Below, in pieces: positions 1 through 9,311 of a stretch of DNA of 64,000 bases (its first letter is position 1; each line of letters opens with the position of its first letter). A program made the position numbers and the translations under genes. The stretch covers positions 4,459-68,458 of the forward strand of contig JAXLQK010000035.1 in NCBI GenBank assembly GCA_046331665.1. The letters run 5' to 3'. Source of the stretch: CAWBAT01 sp046331665. GTDB taxonomy: Bacteria; Acidobacteriota; Terriglobia; Versatilivoradales; Versatilivoraceae. The notes below the pieces were generated by a model, which was given only the letters and a program-made list of their open reading frames with translations, searched no databases and was not told the origin of the DNA.

Positions 1-126
1 ACCTGACCTTAAGATGTTTTGGAACATTCACGTCCAGAAGCAAGTCCTGTACTTTGAAGAAGAGTGTCTGATGATGATGAATATTGCAAAATCACACACC
101 CTGTGAAGCATCCTCATTGGCGGCGG

Positions 127-1722
127 TCACGGCAGGCGTTTTTCCAGACCAGCCATTGACCGTGTTCTTTCCTTTCTTCTTTTCCACTCAACAAAAGTGA
201 TGGCCATTACGGAAATTCCCAGGCACATCCAGCTAAACACATCTCCAAAGCGGGTGTAGAAGGTCTGCTCATCCTTCCAGGCAAACCCTCCTTCGATGGC
301 GGTTCGCTCAAACCGCTTCGTTGTATAAAGTACTTCTCCGTAGGGACTCACCACCGCGCTAATTCCGTCATTGGCGGCACGAAGCAAATAGCGCCGGTTT
401 TCGATGGCGCGCATACGCGCCATGTTGAAGTGTTGAAGCGGCGCGGCTGAATCTCCAAACCAGGCATCATTCGTTACGTTGACCAGGACATCGGCACCCT
501 CCAGGGCAAATCGGCGCACCAGGTCAGGAAAAATGGCTTCATAGCAGATAAAGGCACCGACGCTGTGTTTGTTGTCCAGGGTCGTCAGGGTAAGTCGCCC
601 TCCCGGGATGAAGTTCCCAGCCTCGGTTGAGATCTTGTTAACAAAGAAGAACAACTTCGGGTACGGGATATATTCTCCAAACGGAACCAGATGAACCTTG
701 TCATATTGAGACAGTTTGAGACCGGAAGGAGAGAGAACGGCCAGGCTGTTGACCGGCAAACCATCCGACTGACCGGGTTCCGGCTCACGGAAATCAACAA
801 AACCGAAGAGGAAATAGGCATTCGCTACTTTGGCAATATGTTCCAGTTGTTCCCTGAACTCGAAGTCATGATTGAAATAAAACGGCGTTGGGGTTTCGGG
901 CCAGAGAATTAACGTCACCGGGGGCTCACTCCCACCGCCATACTGCGGAGATACGCCCAAAGATAAATTGCTCAGGGCATTGAGCAAGCGGCTCCGGGAA
1001 TTCGGACTCCAGTCCTGGTCAAGTCTGATATTGGTCTGCACAATCCGGGCTCGATTCGGCATGGCATCCCGACGGGTGGGAGGCAGCCAGGGAAAGTTGA
1101 AAACAAACAGAATTACCAGAACCCCACCCAAGCATAACCACGAGCGGCGGGACGGCCACTCGATGAGGCGAGCCAATATTGCGTTGACCATGACCAGCAA
1201 AAAAGCGAGCCCGTAAACGCCCGTGACGGTGGCGATGGGCGTGAGTTGCGGGGAATTGATCAAGGAGTACCCCAGCAAGCACCAGGGAAAACCAGTCAGC
1301 AGATGGGTACGGCCATATTCCGTTGCAACCCACAACGCAGGAGCCAACCACCACGATTGGCGCGGCAGACAAGCATTGACTTTTGCATAGAAGAATGCGA
1401 AGAGCCCGTAAAATGACGCCAGGTAGAGAACCAGGAGACAAAAAACGGAAGCGGCCCCTGGCCATCCTAATTCGCCATAGTTCTTAAGAACAGTGGTAAT
1501 CCAGTAGCAGGCTCCCGCAAAGAAAATGGCGCCGGCTCCCCACCCGAGCAGGAAAGCGCGACCCATCGATTTTTCGCGATCTATGGCCAACAGGAGCGGC
1601 ACCAGACAGCACCAGGCCAGCACCGAAAAATCGCACTTGGGAAACACCACCACATTGAGGACTCCGGCCAGGATGGCCAGTGCCACGCGGGAAGAAAACG
1701 TGGATGTGAGAAGGGAGAGCAA
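127..1722 (-). CDS. lnt: Apolipoprotein N-acyltransferase
   Basis: Inner-membrane enzyme that transfers an acyl chain from phospholipid to the N-terminal cysteine of apolipoproteins, the last step of lipoprotein maturation. The 531-residue product is of usual Lnt length. The first ~215 residues hold several hydrophobic membrane spans; a periplasmic nitrilase-like domain follows, with the expected triad visible as Glu276 (in LWPETPTPF), Lys342 (in DKVHLVPFGEYIPY) and Cys393 (in GAFICYEAIFPD), and a last hydrophobic span near the C-terminus. The listed start is a TTG five bases after the SPOR gene stop, with no clear Shine-Dalgarno sequence, so the true start may lie a few codons downstream. 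It closes the slipin/SPOR minus-strand operon and would serve the lipoproteins encoded here (Pal, peptide-binding protein). Family assignment is secure. Confidence 0.95.
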   Translation of the reverse strand: MLSLLTSTFSSRVALAILAGVLNVVVFPKCDFSVLAWCCLVPLLLAIDREKSMGRAFLLGWGAGAIFFAGACYWITTVLKNYGELGWPGAASVFCLLVLYLASFYGLFAFFYAKVNACLPRQSWWLAPALWVATEYGRTHLLTGFPWCLLGYSLINSPQLTPIATVTGVYGLAFLLVMVNAILARLIEWPSRRSWLCLGGVLVILFVFNFPWLPPTRRDAMPNRARIVQTNIRLDQDWSPNSRSRLLNALSNLSLGVSPQYGGGSEPPVTLILWPETPTPFYFNHDFEFREQLEHIAKVANAYFLFGFVDFREPEPGQSDGLPVNSLAVLSPSGLKLSQYDKVHLVPFGEYIPYPKLFFFVNKISTEAGNFIPGGRLTLTTLDNKHSVGAFICYEAIFPDLVRRFALEGADVLVNVTNDAWFGDSAAPLQHFNMARMRAIENRRYLLRAANDGISAVVSPYGEVLYTTKRFERTAIEGGFAWKDEQTFYTRFGDVFSWMCLGISVMAITFVEWKRRKERTRSMAGLEKRLP

Positions 1723-1727
1723 AGGGA

Positions 1728-2438
1728 TTACGGATGCTTGACGATTGACTTATAGCCTTCGGACTCGAGTTTCTTTTTGATCTTCGCAGCTTCGCTATCG
1801 CTATTATAGGGCCCCACCTGAACTCGAATTAATTGGTCGGGCTGATTCTTGTCCGGATGAATCACGAAAACATGATACCCCTTGGAACGGAGTGTCTTCG
1901 CGAGCTTTTCGGCTTCTGCAGTCCCTTTCAAGGCGGCCACCTGCAGGCTGATGACTGGGTCCGAAGCCTGTTTGGCAGGCTGGGCTTTCGATATGTTTTT
2001 GGCGCTTTTGGAGGCATCGGATTTTGCAGAGGCTTTGGAAGGCGTCTTTTCCTTGGCAGTGTCGGGGTGAAAATTTTCATCAACCTTGGACTCTTTCACC
2101 GCTTTGTAAAAATCGAGGTCAGGAGGTGGTTCTGACCCCGCGGCAGTCGCCACTTCCTCCCCCACCTCTTTTCCAGCCGGCTTCGCATCTCCTCCCACCG
2201 GTCGTAGCCCTTCTTTGGCGGTGGACTCGGCAGCCGGTGAAGACTGAGCCACCGGAGAGGAGTCCTCCACGCTTTTTTCCGCCCAAGGTTCTTTCGCAGG
2301 AGTTGTGGCGCTGTGCGCCCTTCCCACCACATAGCCGAGCGCAAAGAAGACGGCGCAGACACCTACGGCGGCCAGGAAAAAGAAGGCCAGATGCCGATGA
2401 TCGAGATTGAGCGATTTGCTTTCCAGACTTCCCCTCAT
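1728..2438 (-). CDS. SPOR-domain inner-membrane protein
   Basis: A 236-residue protein with a short cytoplasmic N-terminus, one membrane span (about residues 17-38), a long low-complexity linker rich in Ala, Lys, Glu and Ser (about 40-160), and a C-terminal SPOR domain (about 162-236, beginning VISLQVAALKGTAEAEKLA). SPOR domains bind glycan strands stripped of stem peptides at division septa, so a role in cell division or envelope remodelling is likely (family knowledge). The ATG overlaps the slipin stop codon as ATGA, indicating translational coupling. The layout resembles FtsN or DedD, but nothing here decides between them. Confidence 0.85.
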   Translation of the reverse strand: MRGSLESKSLNLDHRHLAFFFLAAVGVCAVFFALGYVVGRAHSATTPAKEPWAEKSVEDSSPVAQSSPAAESTAKEGLRPVGGDAKPAGKEVGEEVATAAGSEPPPDLDFYKAVKESKVDENFHPDTAKEKTPSKASAKSDASKSAKNISKAQPAKQASDPVISLQVAALKGTAEAEKLAKTLRSKGYHVFVIHPDKNQPDQLIRVQVGPYNSDSEAAKIKKKLESEGYKSIVKHP

Positions 2439-3205
2439 GAATCCTTGGTCTCCCTTCGCATAAACGAGGAAATGATATCAATCGGAACGGGGAAGACAAC
2501 GGTGGTATTCTTTTCGACTCCGATTTCCGTGAGCGTTTGCAGGTAGCGTAATTGAATGGCAATCGGTTCCTTGGTGATGACGGCCGCGGCTTCCGCCAGT
2601 TTTGCCGCGGCTTGAAACTCCCCTTCCGCATGAATGATCTTGGCTCTTTTCTCGCGCTCGGCCTCGGCCTGCTTCGCCATGGCCCGCTGCATTTCCTGGG
2701 GCAAATCCACCTGTTTGACTTCGACGAGCGCAACCTTGATCCCCCAGGCATCGGTATGCTGGTCCAGGATCGATTGAAGTTTCGCGTTTAAAATTTCCCG
2801 TTTACTCAGCAGGTCGTCGAGGGGGACTTCGCCCAGCACGGAACGAAGTGTGGTTTGAGCCAGCTGGGAGGTCGCGTAAAGGTAATTCTCTACATCGACA
2901 ATGGCTTTGATGGCATTCATCACGCGAAAATAAACGACGGCATTCACCTTCACCGATACGTTATCGCGGGTAATGATGTCCTGAGGCGGGACATCCAGAG
3001 TCACCGTCCGCAATGGAACTTTGACAATCTTGTCGATCGGCCACCACACAAAGATCAGGCCCGGACCCTTCGGCTGGGGAAACAATCTCCCCAGGCGAAA
3101 GATGACGCCGCGTTCATATTCCCGCAACACATTGATTGAGTTAAATAGCCAGATCACGACGATGATCATGAAAAACATGGTTACAGAGGGGCTAAGGGAT
3201 TCCAT
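2435..3205 (-). CDS. Slipin / stomatin-like SPFH (band 7) protein
   Basis: Membrane-anchored SPFH protein of 256 residues, the usual slipin length. A hydrophobic anchor covers about residues 8-27, followed by the band 7 domain (about 28-190, with EYERGVIFRLGR at its start and the conserved DVPPQDIITRDNVSVKVNAV stretch) and a helical Ala/Glu-rich C-terminus. Prokaryotic stomatins are typically encoded beside an NfeD protease that can cleave them, and that partner lies immediately upstream here. The family forms oligomeric membrane microdomains; its precise role in this organism is unknown. Confidence 0.93.
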   Translation of the reverse strand: MESLSPSVTMFFMIIVVIWLFNSINVLREYERGVIFRLGRLFPQPKGPGLIFVWWPIDKIVKVPLRTVTLDVPPQDIITRDNVSVKVNAVVYFRVMNAIKAIVDVENYLYATSQLAQTTLRSVLGEVPLDDLLSKREILNAKLQSILDQHTDAWGIKVALVEVKQVDLPQEMQRAMAKQAEAEREKRAKIIHAEGEFQAAAKLAEAAAVITKEPIAIQLRYLQTLTEIGVEKNTTVVFPVPIDIISSFMRRETKDS

Positions 3206-3247
3206 CGTGGTGTTCTCCTTTCACACGCAATTTTAGGGCGCTGCGAT

Positions 3248-4531
3248 CTAATTCTTTTCCACTTTCAGTTTCATCCCCGACACCGCAAGCACTTTTATTC
3301 TGTCGCCGGTTCGGATGGGCGAGGAACTATGAGCTTGCCATATCTCACCATGAACATGGACTTTCCCATCATCGAGAATGTCCGTCAATGCCAGGCCTAA
3401 TTCGCCGACCATACCCTCTTCGCCAGTGACAGATTTCTTGCGATGCGAGACGATCACCAGTCTCATCAGAAAAATGGTAATCCCGGCAAAGGGAAGAGTC
3501 ACTCCAATCGCAGTCGCCAGCCGCACTTTCATTTCCGGGATGGGGGCGTTAATCAAAATCAGCGAACCCAACACCATGGCGACGACGCCCAGGATGGCGA
3601 AAATGCCGTAACTGGTGACCTTGGCTTCCAAGACAAACAATACCACCGCACAAATGATCAGGACGACCCCGAGCAGATTAATGGGCAGGATATTCAGGGC
3701 AACGAGGGCCAGAAAGAGACAGAGCCCCCCGAGAACTCCCGGCAAAATGAAGCCAGGGTGGGTAAATTCGACGTATAGCCCCATGAGGCCGATAATTCCA
3801 AGAATGATGGCAATGTTAGGGTCCAGAATCTTCGTCAGGAGCTTCTGACGTGGCGACATGGGATAGGAATAAAACGCCTGTCCTTTCAACTTAAGCGTGT
3901 GCAAACTTCCATCGAATCGCGTGATCGTCTTTCCATCGAACTGATTCACCAAATCTTCCTGGTCCTGCGCAATGCCATCGATGAGGTGATCTTTCAGTGC
4001 CTCGGTTTCGGTAAAGGATTTGCTTTCGAGAACGCCTTTTTCGGCGAGTTCCACGTTTCTCCTCCGCTTGCTGACAAAGCTTCGCAGGTAGGCGGCGGCG
4101 TCATTCTCCACTTTCTTATTCATCACCTCATCAATTTTTCCCCCGCCGATCATCACCGGGTGCGCCGCCCCTGTGTTGGTCCCTGGAGCCATCACCGCCA
4201 GATCCGCCGAAAGCAAGATGTAAAAACCTGCCGAAGCGGCGCGAACCCCGCTGGGGGAGACATAAACAATCACAGGAACTTTCGAGGCCAATATTTTCTC
4301 AATGATCTCCCGCATCGACTGATCGAGGCCACCCGGGGTACTGAGCCGGATGAGTACTGCCTGAGCCTGCTCTGACTCTGCCTGGTTAATTCCCTGAATC
4401 ATGTATTCCGCCGAGACAGGGTGGATCACTTCGTCCACATCCAGAACGAACACCGTGGCGTAAGCCCATACGGGTAAAAGCAGCATCGGAAGCAGGCAGA
4501 GGACAATTTTTTTAGGCATCGGGATCATCAT
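3248..4531 (-). CDS. NfeD-family membrane serine protease
   Basis: A 427-residue full-length (long-form) NfeD. A signal or anchor segment (about 8-25) precedes a ClpP-like serine protease domain in which the probable nucleophile is Ser100 (GVRAASAGFYI) and the probable base Lys140 (MNKKVENDAAAYLR), a Ser/Lys dyad as described for archaeal 1510-N type proteases. Multiple membrane spans occupy about 238-365, and a small beta-rich OB-like domain ends the protein (about 375-427). The gene starts 10 bases after the TPR gene and precedes slipin, the classic NfeD/stomatin pair, so the two probably act together in membrane quality control. Confidence 0.92.
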   Translation of the reverse strand: MMIPMPKKIVLCLLPMLLLPVWAYATVFVLDVDEVIHPVSAEYMIQGINQAESEQAQAVLIRLSTPGGLDQSMREIIEKILASKVPVIVYVSPSGVRAASAGFYILLSADLAVMAPGTNTGAAHPVMIGGGKIDEVMNKKVENDAAAYLRSFVSKRRRNVELAEKGVLESKSFTETEALKDHLIDGIAQDQEDLVNQFDGKTITRFDGSLHTLKLKGQAFYSYPMSPRQKLLTKILDPNIAIILGIIGLMGLYVEFTHPGFILPGVLGGLCLFLALVALNILPINLLGVVLIICAVVLFVLEAKVTSYGIFAILGVVAMVLGSLILINAPIPEMKVRLATAIGVTLPFAGITIFLMRLVIVSHRKKSVTGEEGMVGELGLALTDILDDGKVHVHGEIWQAHSSSPIRTGDRIKVLAVSGMKLKVEKN

Positions 4532-4541
4532 CTTTCTGGAT

Positions 4542-6260
4542 TCAGCGATTGGAAAGAGTCTTCACCAATTCGCGCGCTTCTGTATTGTCGGGTTCGAGGT
4601 TGAGAGCATTCAACGCTTCGGTTCTGGCCTCTTCCTTCCGGTTGACGGAAAGATAGAGGCGGGACAGCTTCAGCCGCACAGGCGCGCTGTCTTTCAGCCA
4701 CAAACTGGCGCGAAGCTCCAGGATTGCTCTGTCTTTGTCTCCCTTCGCTTCAAGCACTTTGGCCATTTCCAACCGTGCCTCAATCGACTGTGGGGAATCC
4801 TGGATCGCCCTCGAAAGAATTGCTTCCGCCTGCTCTACGCGGTTTGCGGAGAGGTCCTGTTTGGCCTGTTCGACTTCATCGTGAACTTTTTCGCGGCCGG
4901 TCCGTAAATCCGACTTCCCTTCCTTGATCTGCTGGATCTGCAGTTGTAGCTGTTTCAAACTGGTTTCGTCAAAGTGAGTCTGAATTCGAAACAGGTCGGG
5001 GATTTGTTTGCGCGCCTCCCAATTCTCCACTTTCGGACTCAAGCGTTTCGCTTCTTCCCAGGCCACGATGGCTTCGTCATTATTCCCCGAAGATTGAAGG
5101 CATTTGTAGAGGAGATAATGAGCTTCTCCGTCTTCCCCGATGAATTCAATGGCATCATCCAAGGCCTGGATGGCAGCCTTGAAATTTCCGGTTCGCCAGA
5201 AATGGTATGCCAGATTAAAGCTATAATCCGGCTCCGCCGGCTCCGTCTCCACCGCCCGCTGTAAAGCAGTCACTGCCACCGGATTGGAACCCTTCAGGCT
5301 CAAAGCAATTCCCAGGTTTGTCTCTACCGGTCCCAGTGGCAAAATACGGCTCAGGCGCTGAAATTCCTCGCTGGCCTTGTCGTAGTCCTTCAAATAAAGG
5401 TAATTCAATCCTACCAGAAAGTGCGCCTCTAAATATCCTTCATTGGATCGAAAGAGCTTTTGCAGCCACAAATTCGAGGTGGCGTAGTCTTTTTGTTGAT
5501 AGTAAACCTTCCCCAACTGCAGGATGGCCTTGGCATAGTTCGGATATTCACGGTCGGCCTGCCGGAAAAAGCGAATCTGTTTGATCTGATCCGACTCCAT
5601 CAGCCCACGGATGTAACTTTCCAAGGCGACGTTCGGGATGGCCGGGAATCGGGCCAGAAATGCATCCAGACTCTGCGGGAAGGAGTGATCTACTTGTGTC
5701 AACAGCTTCCAGGCGAGCCGTCCGCTGAGTAATTGGATGTCTTCGAGCGCTCCCGATTCCTTAATCGGCTCACTGAGATAGTTCTTCCCCAATTCCAGAC
5801 AAGCCAGATTGATCTCGATCTTCTTACCGTCGGAATTATATTCCCCAAGCACTAAGAATTGCGCATCGAGTTCTTGTCCAATCTTGATGAGGGTTGCCTT
5901 AGAGGCATGGGTGGAGTAGGCGATCCCGATCCGGTCAAAGGCGATAATTCTTTCATCCCGCCCCAAGACGTTCAAGCTGGCCCATTTCAAGCGTTCTTCC
6001 AGCAGGTCCGGCAGACATTCACTGAGCCACTGAATATTGGAGTTCTTCGAAATATTGGTGAACGGGAGAACGACGAGAGTCCGGACTTCAGCCCAGCCTT
6101 CCCTGCCTCCCAAGCATAAGAACAACAGCAGCTTCAATCCGGACTTGAGACACCTTTGCCAATGGAGGCGGCCCTGTTTGCGACCTGCATTTCTGGGTGC
6201 CGGTCTTCCCGCCCTTTGAGACGCAAACAAGTTATCCAGCCAAGCTGTTGAATGCCTCAA
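4542..6260 (-). CDS. TPR-repeat envelope protein
   Basis: A 572-residue protein with a hydrophobic export segment at about residues 40-58, then a domain (about 60-185, starting VRTLVVLPFTNISKNSNIQW) resembling the small lipoprotein or TolB-N-like domain that precedes TPRs in many bacterial proteins. At least eight tetratricopeptide-like repeats follow (about 210-570), e.g. AKAILQLGKVYYQQKDYATS. The start is a TTG preceded by GGAG six bases upstream. It heads the operon running through NfeD, slipin, SPOR protein and Lnt, suggesting a scaffold role at the envelope. No catalytic motif is visible; specific function unknown. Confidence 0.8.
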   Translation of the reverse strand: MRHSTAWLDNLFASQRAGRPAPRNAGRKQGRLHWQRCLKSGLKLLLFLCLGGREGWAEVRTLVVLPFTNISKNSNIQWLSECLPDLLEERLKWASLNVLGRDERIIAFDRIGIAYSTHASKATLIKIGQELDAQFLVLGEYNSDGKKIEINLACLELGKNYLSEPIKESGALEDIQLLSGRLAWKLLTQVDHSFPQSLDAFLARFPAIPNVALESYIRGLMESDQIKQIRFFRQADREYPNYAKAILQLGKVYYQQKDYATSNLWLQKLFRSNEGYLEAHFLVGLNYLYLKDYDKASEEFQRLSRILPLGPVETNLGIALSLKGSNPVAVTALQRAVETEPAEPDYSFNLAYHFWRTGNFKAAIQALDDAIEFIGEDGEAHYLLYKCLQSSGNNDEAIVAWEEAKRLSPKVENWEARKQIPDLFRIQTHFDETSLKQLQLQIQQIKEGKSDLRTGREKVHDEVEQAKQDLSANRVEQAEAILSRAIQDSPQSIEARLEMAKVLEAKGDKDRAILELRASLWLKDSAPVRLKLSRLYLSVNRKEEARTEALNALNLEPDNTEARELVKTLSNR

Positions 6261-6438
6261 TTCCGGCTCCTATCGCACAAGACAATTATATCAAAGCGGG
6301 ATGGTCCAGATCACCTTGAAAGCTAATTCACATTCTCAAACCTGTGAACTTTTTGAGTCTTCATTTCGTTCATTGAGATGGGGACAGATTGTTGAAGGTG
6401 AGATACAATTGGCTGTCTTCAAGATGAAGGGGAATAGT

Positions 6439-6636
6439 ATGAGCCCAGAAAAGACGCGTTCGCTGTGGGGGCCTGTGCTCCTGATAGGGGTTGGAATCTT
6501 GTTCCTGATTCACAACCTGATTGAGATCAACATTTTCAAAATGATTTGGCCCTATTGGCCCCTGATCCTGGTCTTGGTAGGGATTAGCAAACTGGTCGAA
6601 TATTATCGGGGAAAGGGTCCTGTCCCGGGGAAATAA
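6439..6636 (+). CDS. Small LiaI/LiaF-like membrane protein
   Basis: A 65-residue protein with two hydrophobic segments (about 9-27 and 32-52) separated by a short turn, followed by a basic tail. The GPVLLIGVGILFLIHNL and YWPLILVLVGISKL segments match the LiaI/LiaF-type transmembrane module found in envelope-stress proteins. I chose the ATG at 6439 because AAGGGGA precedes it; the reading frame stays open upstream to 6301, but that stretch does not look coding. It stands alone and convergent with mazG. Confidence 0.7.
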   Translation: MSPEKTRSLWGPVLLIGVGILFLIHNLIEINIFKMIWPYWPLILVLVGISKLVEYYRGKGPVPGK

Positions 6637-6696
6637 CCGACTCGCAAACGCCAGAAGCAGGCTGAGGCTGAGTGACGTGGCGAGTCGACCGACCGG

Positions 6697-7521
6697 TTAA
6701 CCCTCTTGCTTCTTCTTGGCATCCTGCCAGAGTTGCTCGAGTTCCGATATCGTGCTTTGACTGAAATCCTTTCCAGTTTCCTGCAAAGATTGCTCAATGT
6801 GCTGAAATCTTCGGATGAATTTCTTATTCGTTTTCCGAAGCGCCGTTTCCGGGTCAATCTCCAGGAATCGCGCTATATTCACCGCTACAAAGAGCAGATC
6901 ACCCACCTCTTGCTCCACCCGTGGATCGATGGGTTTCACTCTCGGCTGCTGTAAGGCTGCTTTCAGCTCGTCCACTTCTTCATGAAGTTTTTCGAAGATC
7001 TCATCCACATGGGACCAGTCAAATCCAACTCGTGCCGCTTTGGCCGTGAGCTTATTGGCTTCCAAGAGGGCCGACATGCGTGCGATTCCCTCCAGGACCG
7101 ACGGCTTTGAGGAGGCTGTGCCGGGCGATGTCTGGCGGCCGGCCCGTTCGGCACGCTTGATCGATTCCCAGTTGTCCACGACTTCTTCGGGAGAAGACGC
7201 ACGCTCATTGCCGAAGACATGGGGATGGCGGCGGATCATCTTCGACAGAATCCCTGCGATCACCTGCTCAATCTGAAAACTCCCCTCTTCTTCCGCCAGT
7301 TTGGAGAGGAAGACTACCTGAAACAAAAGGTCTCCCAGCTCGGCGCACAATTCCTGGCGATCTCCAGCATCCATCGCATCGAGTACTTCGTAGGCCTCTT
7401 CGAGCACCATGGGCTTCAACGTATCAAACGTTTGTTCCCGATCCCATGGACAACCGTCCGGACCCTTCAAGCGGTCGACGAGTGCCACCAATTCCTCAAA
7501 ATTTTTACCCTTGTTCTCCAA
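6697..7521 (-). CDS. mazG: Nucleoside triphosphate pyrophosphohydrolase MazG
   Basis: Hydrolyses (d)NTPs to the monophosphate and pyrophosphate, a house-cleaning activity. The 274 residues contain two MazG repeats: the first (about 20-125) has GCPWDREQTFDTLKP, the EEAYE metal-binding motif and ELGDLLFQVVFLSKLAEEEG; the second (about 165-262) has EEVDELKAAL and EQEVGDLLFVAVNIARFL. Length matches the two-domain enterobacterial form. It is a single gene between a small membrane protein and a divergent peptide-binding lipoprotein. Confidence 0.95.
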   Translation of the reverse strand: MENKGKNFEELVALVDRLKGPDGCPWDREQTFDTLKPMVLEEAYEVLDAMDAGDRQELCAELGDLLFQVVFLSKLAEEEGSFQIEQVIAGILSKMIRRHPHVFGNERASSPEEVVDNWESIKRAERAGRQTSPGTASSKPSVLEGIARMSALLEANKLTAKAARVGFDWSHVDEIFEKLHEEVDELKAALQQPRVKPIDPRVEQEVGDLLFVAVNIARFLEIDPETALRKTNKKFIRRFQHIEQSLQETGKDFSQSTISELEQLWQDAKKKQEG

Positions 7522-7682
7522 AGGACTGGATCCTTTCGAAATGAGCTATTTCTTAAGGTCGATCAAGCTCAATTGAGTCAGCCCACCCAAGAAAAGAATT
7601 ACGACGGATGCGCCCTTCCCAGACGGTCAAGAAACTTGCTATCATTTTGCATCAAATCTTCAAAAAGCCAAGGGAAGATCGA

Positions 7683-9311
7683 ATGAGTCTTCGTCATTTG
7701 ATGATGCTGTTTCTCCTTGCCGTGTGCTCATGCCGGGAATGGTCCTGCCGTGAACCAGCGCCTGCGGAACGCAACGTCACCCTACCTTCCGGGCGGACCG
7801 GCGGGAGCCTGCGCCTGGCTGCGCAATCTCCAAGCTCATTGGATCCCATTCAATCTCGCTCGTACTGGGAATCCGGAATTGTCCTGCAGCTTTTCGATGG
7901 ACTTGTCCGATTCGACTCTGTGCTCAATATCGTTCCGTCTATCGCGCAAGATTGGTCGATCTCGCCCGACGGCAGAATCTATCGGTTCGAATTGCGCAAG
8001 GGAGTGCGATTTCACAACGGGCGGGAAGTGGAGGCTGAAGATTTTGTTTACTCATTTTCGCGACTGCTAGACCCGAAAGCGGGCTCCCCGGATTCGTATC
8101 CCTACTGGAAAATTCTGGGAGCCAGCCAACCAGTTCCTCAGGACGCCTCCGGCGCAAGTGGTCTGCGCGCTTTGGGTCGCTATCAACTGGAGATCAGGTT
8201 GGAACATCCTTACGCACCCTTTCTGCGACTGCTGGCTATGCAACCTGCTTCGGTAGTCCCGCGTGAGGCGTTGACTTCCGGGAATCCATTTTCGATCCAT
8301 CCCATCGGGACCGGCCCCTTCAGGCTGGCCGCTTGGGACCCTTCTTCCGGGATCCGCCTCATCGCCAACACGGACTATTTCGAGGGAAGGCCCTGGCTGG
8401 ATGAATTGTATATACGTACCTACCCGGCACTGAGTGCCAGTCAAAGCTTCCGAGATTTTCTGGACGGAAAATTGGATCTTTCCTTTATTCCGTCCGAACG
8501 CATCAAGGAGGTTAAGAACCATTCGTCCTGGAGTTTTGTGAATCGTCCTGTCTTAAGATTTCTCTATCTCGGCCTGAATATGAAAGACCCGCTCTTAAGG
8601 GATCCTGCAATCCGCAAGGCGATCTGCCACGCCATCAACAAAACGGAGGTCATCAACAACGCCTTTGATTATGAAGTGACCCATTCCATTCTTCCCAATT
8701 CCTTGTTGGGCTCGGATTTTTCAAATGCCACGGATCCCTACGATCCGGGGACGGCTCGGCAATGCCTGGAACAATATCGAGCTAACCACGGGAAAAATGT
8801 CACTCTTCAGCTCTGGCACGCCTCTGTTTCCGATTCGCGATCGCGTCTTCTTTCGAAGATTTCGGCTGATCTCGAGACCATCGGATTTCGTGTGGAACTC
8901 AAGCTGGTCTCCTCGATGGAGACACTGCTCTCCGCGATCTATTCGGGACAGGCTCAATTATTTTTGCTGGGGGAGCAAATTGATTTTCCAGATCCGGACG
9001 CTTTGCTGGATCGCCTGTTTAATTCCCGGAGCCCTGGCAACCCTTTCGGCTACCGGAATCCGGAAGTTGACCGATGGTTGATGGAAGCGCAGATGACATT
9101 GGATGATGGACAGCGCGCCAAACAATACGGAGCCATCGAACAGCAAATTCTGAGCGACCACGTGATTCTGCCTCTGGCTTTCATCCGATATTCTTATGTC
9201 TACGCTCCACGGTTTAGAAACCTGGAGGTCAATGTCCTGGGATTCCAGTGCTTTCCTTCCGGCAAGTCTGGCAGGAAAGCGAGTGACCTCGCGATTCATT
9301 GGCTCACCTGA
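7683..9311 (+). CDS. Peptide/oligopeptide ABC-transporter substrate-binding lipoprotein
   Basis: A family 5 extracellular solute-binding protein (OppA/DppA type), 542 residues from the ATG at 7683, preceded by AGGGAAG; the frame is open upstream but lacks a better start. A hydrophobic signal (about 1-16) ends at a Cys cluster (VCSC) that could be a lipobox, although the residues before the Cys are not ideal. The typical fold signature YRFELRKGVRFHNGREVEAEDF and later RDPAIRKAICHAINK are present. No permease or ATPase genes lie nearby, so it is an orphan binding protein. It converges on pepF with a 16-base overlap of the 3' ends; the adjacency of a peptide binder and a peptidase suggests a shared role in peptide use. 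Confidence 0.9.
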   Translation: MSLRHLMMLFLLAVCSCREWSCREPAPAERNVTLPSGRTGGSLRLAAQSPSSLDPIQSRSYWESGIVLQLFDGLVRFDSVLNIVPSIAQDWSISPDGRIYRFELRKGVRFHNGREVEAEDFVYSFSRLLDPKAGSPDSYPYWKILGASQPVPQDASGASGLRALGRYQLEIRLEHPYAPFLRLLAMQPASVVPREALTSGNPFSIHPIGTGPFRLAAWDPSSGIRLIANTDYFEGRPWLDELYIRTYPALSASQSFRDFLDGKLDLSFIPSERIKEVKNHSSWSFVNRPVLRFLYLGLNMKDPLLRDPAIRKAICHAINKTEVINNAFDYEVTHSILPNSLLGSDFSNATDPYDPGTARQCLEQYRANHGKNVTLQLWHASVSDSRSRLLSKISADLETIGFRVELKLVSSMETLLSAIYSGQAQLFLLGEQIDFPDPDALLDRLFNSRSPGNPFGYRNPEVDRWLMEAQMTLDDGQRAKQYGAIEQQILSDHVILPLAFIRYSYVYAPRFRNLEVNVLGFQCFPSGKSGRKASDLAIHWLT

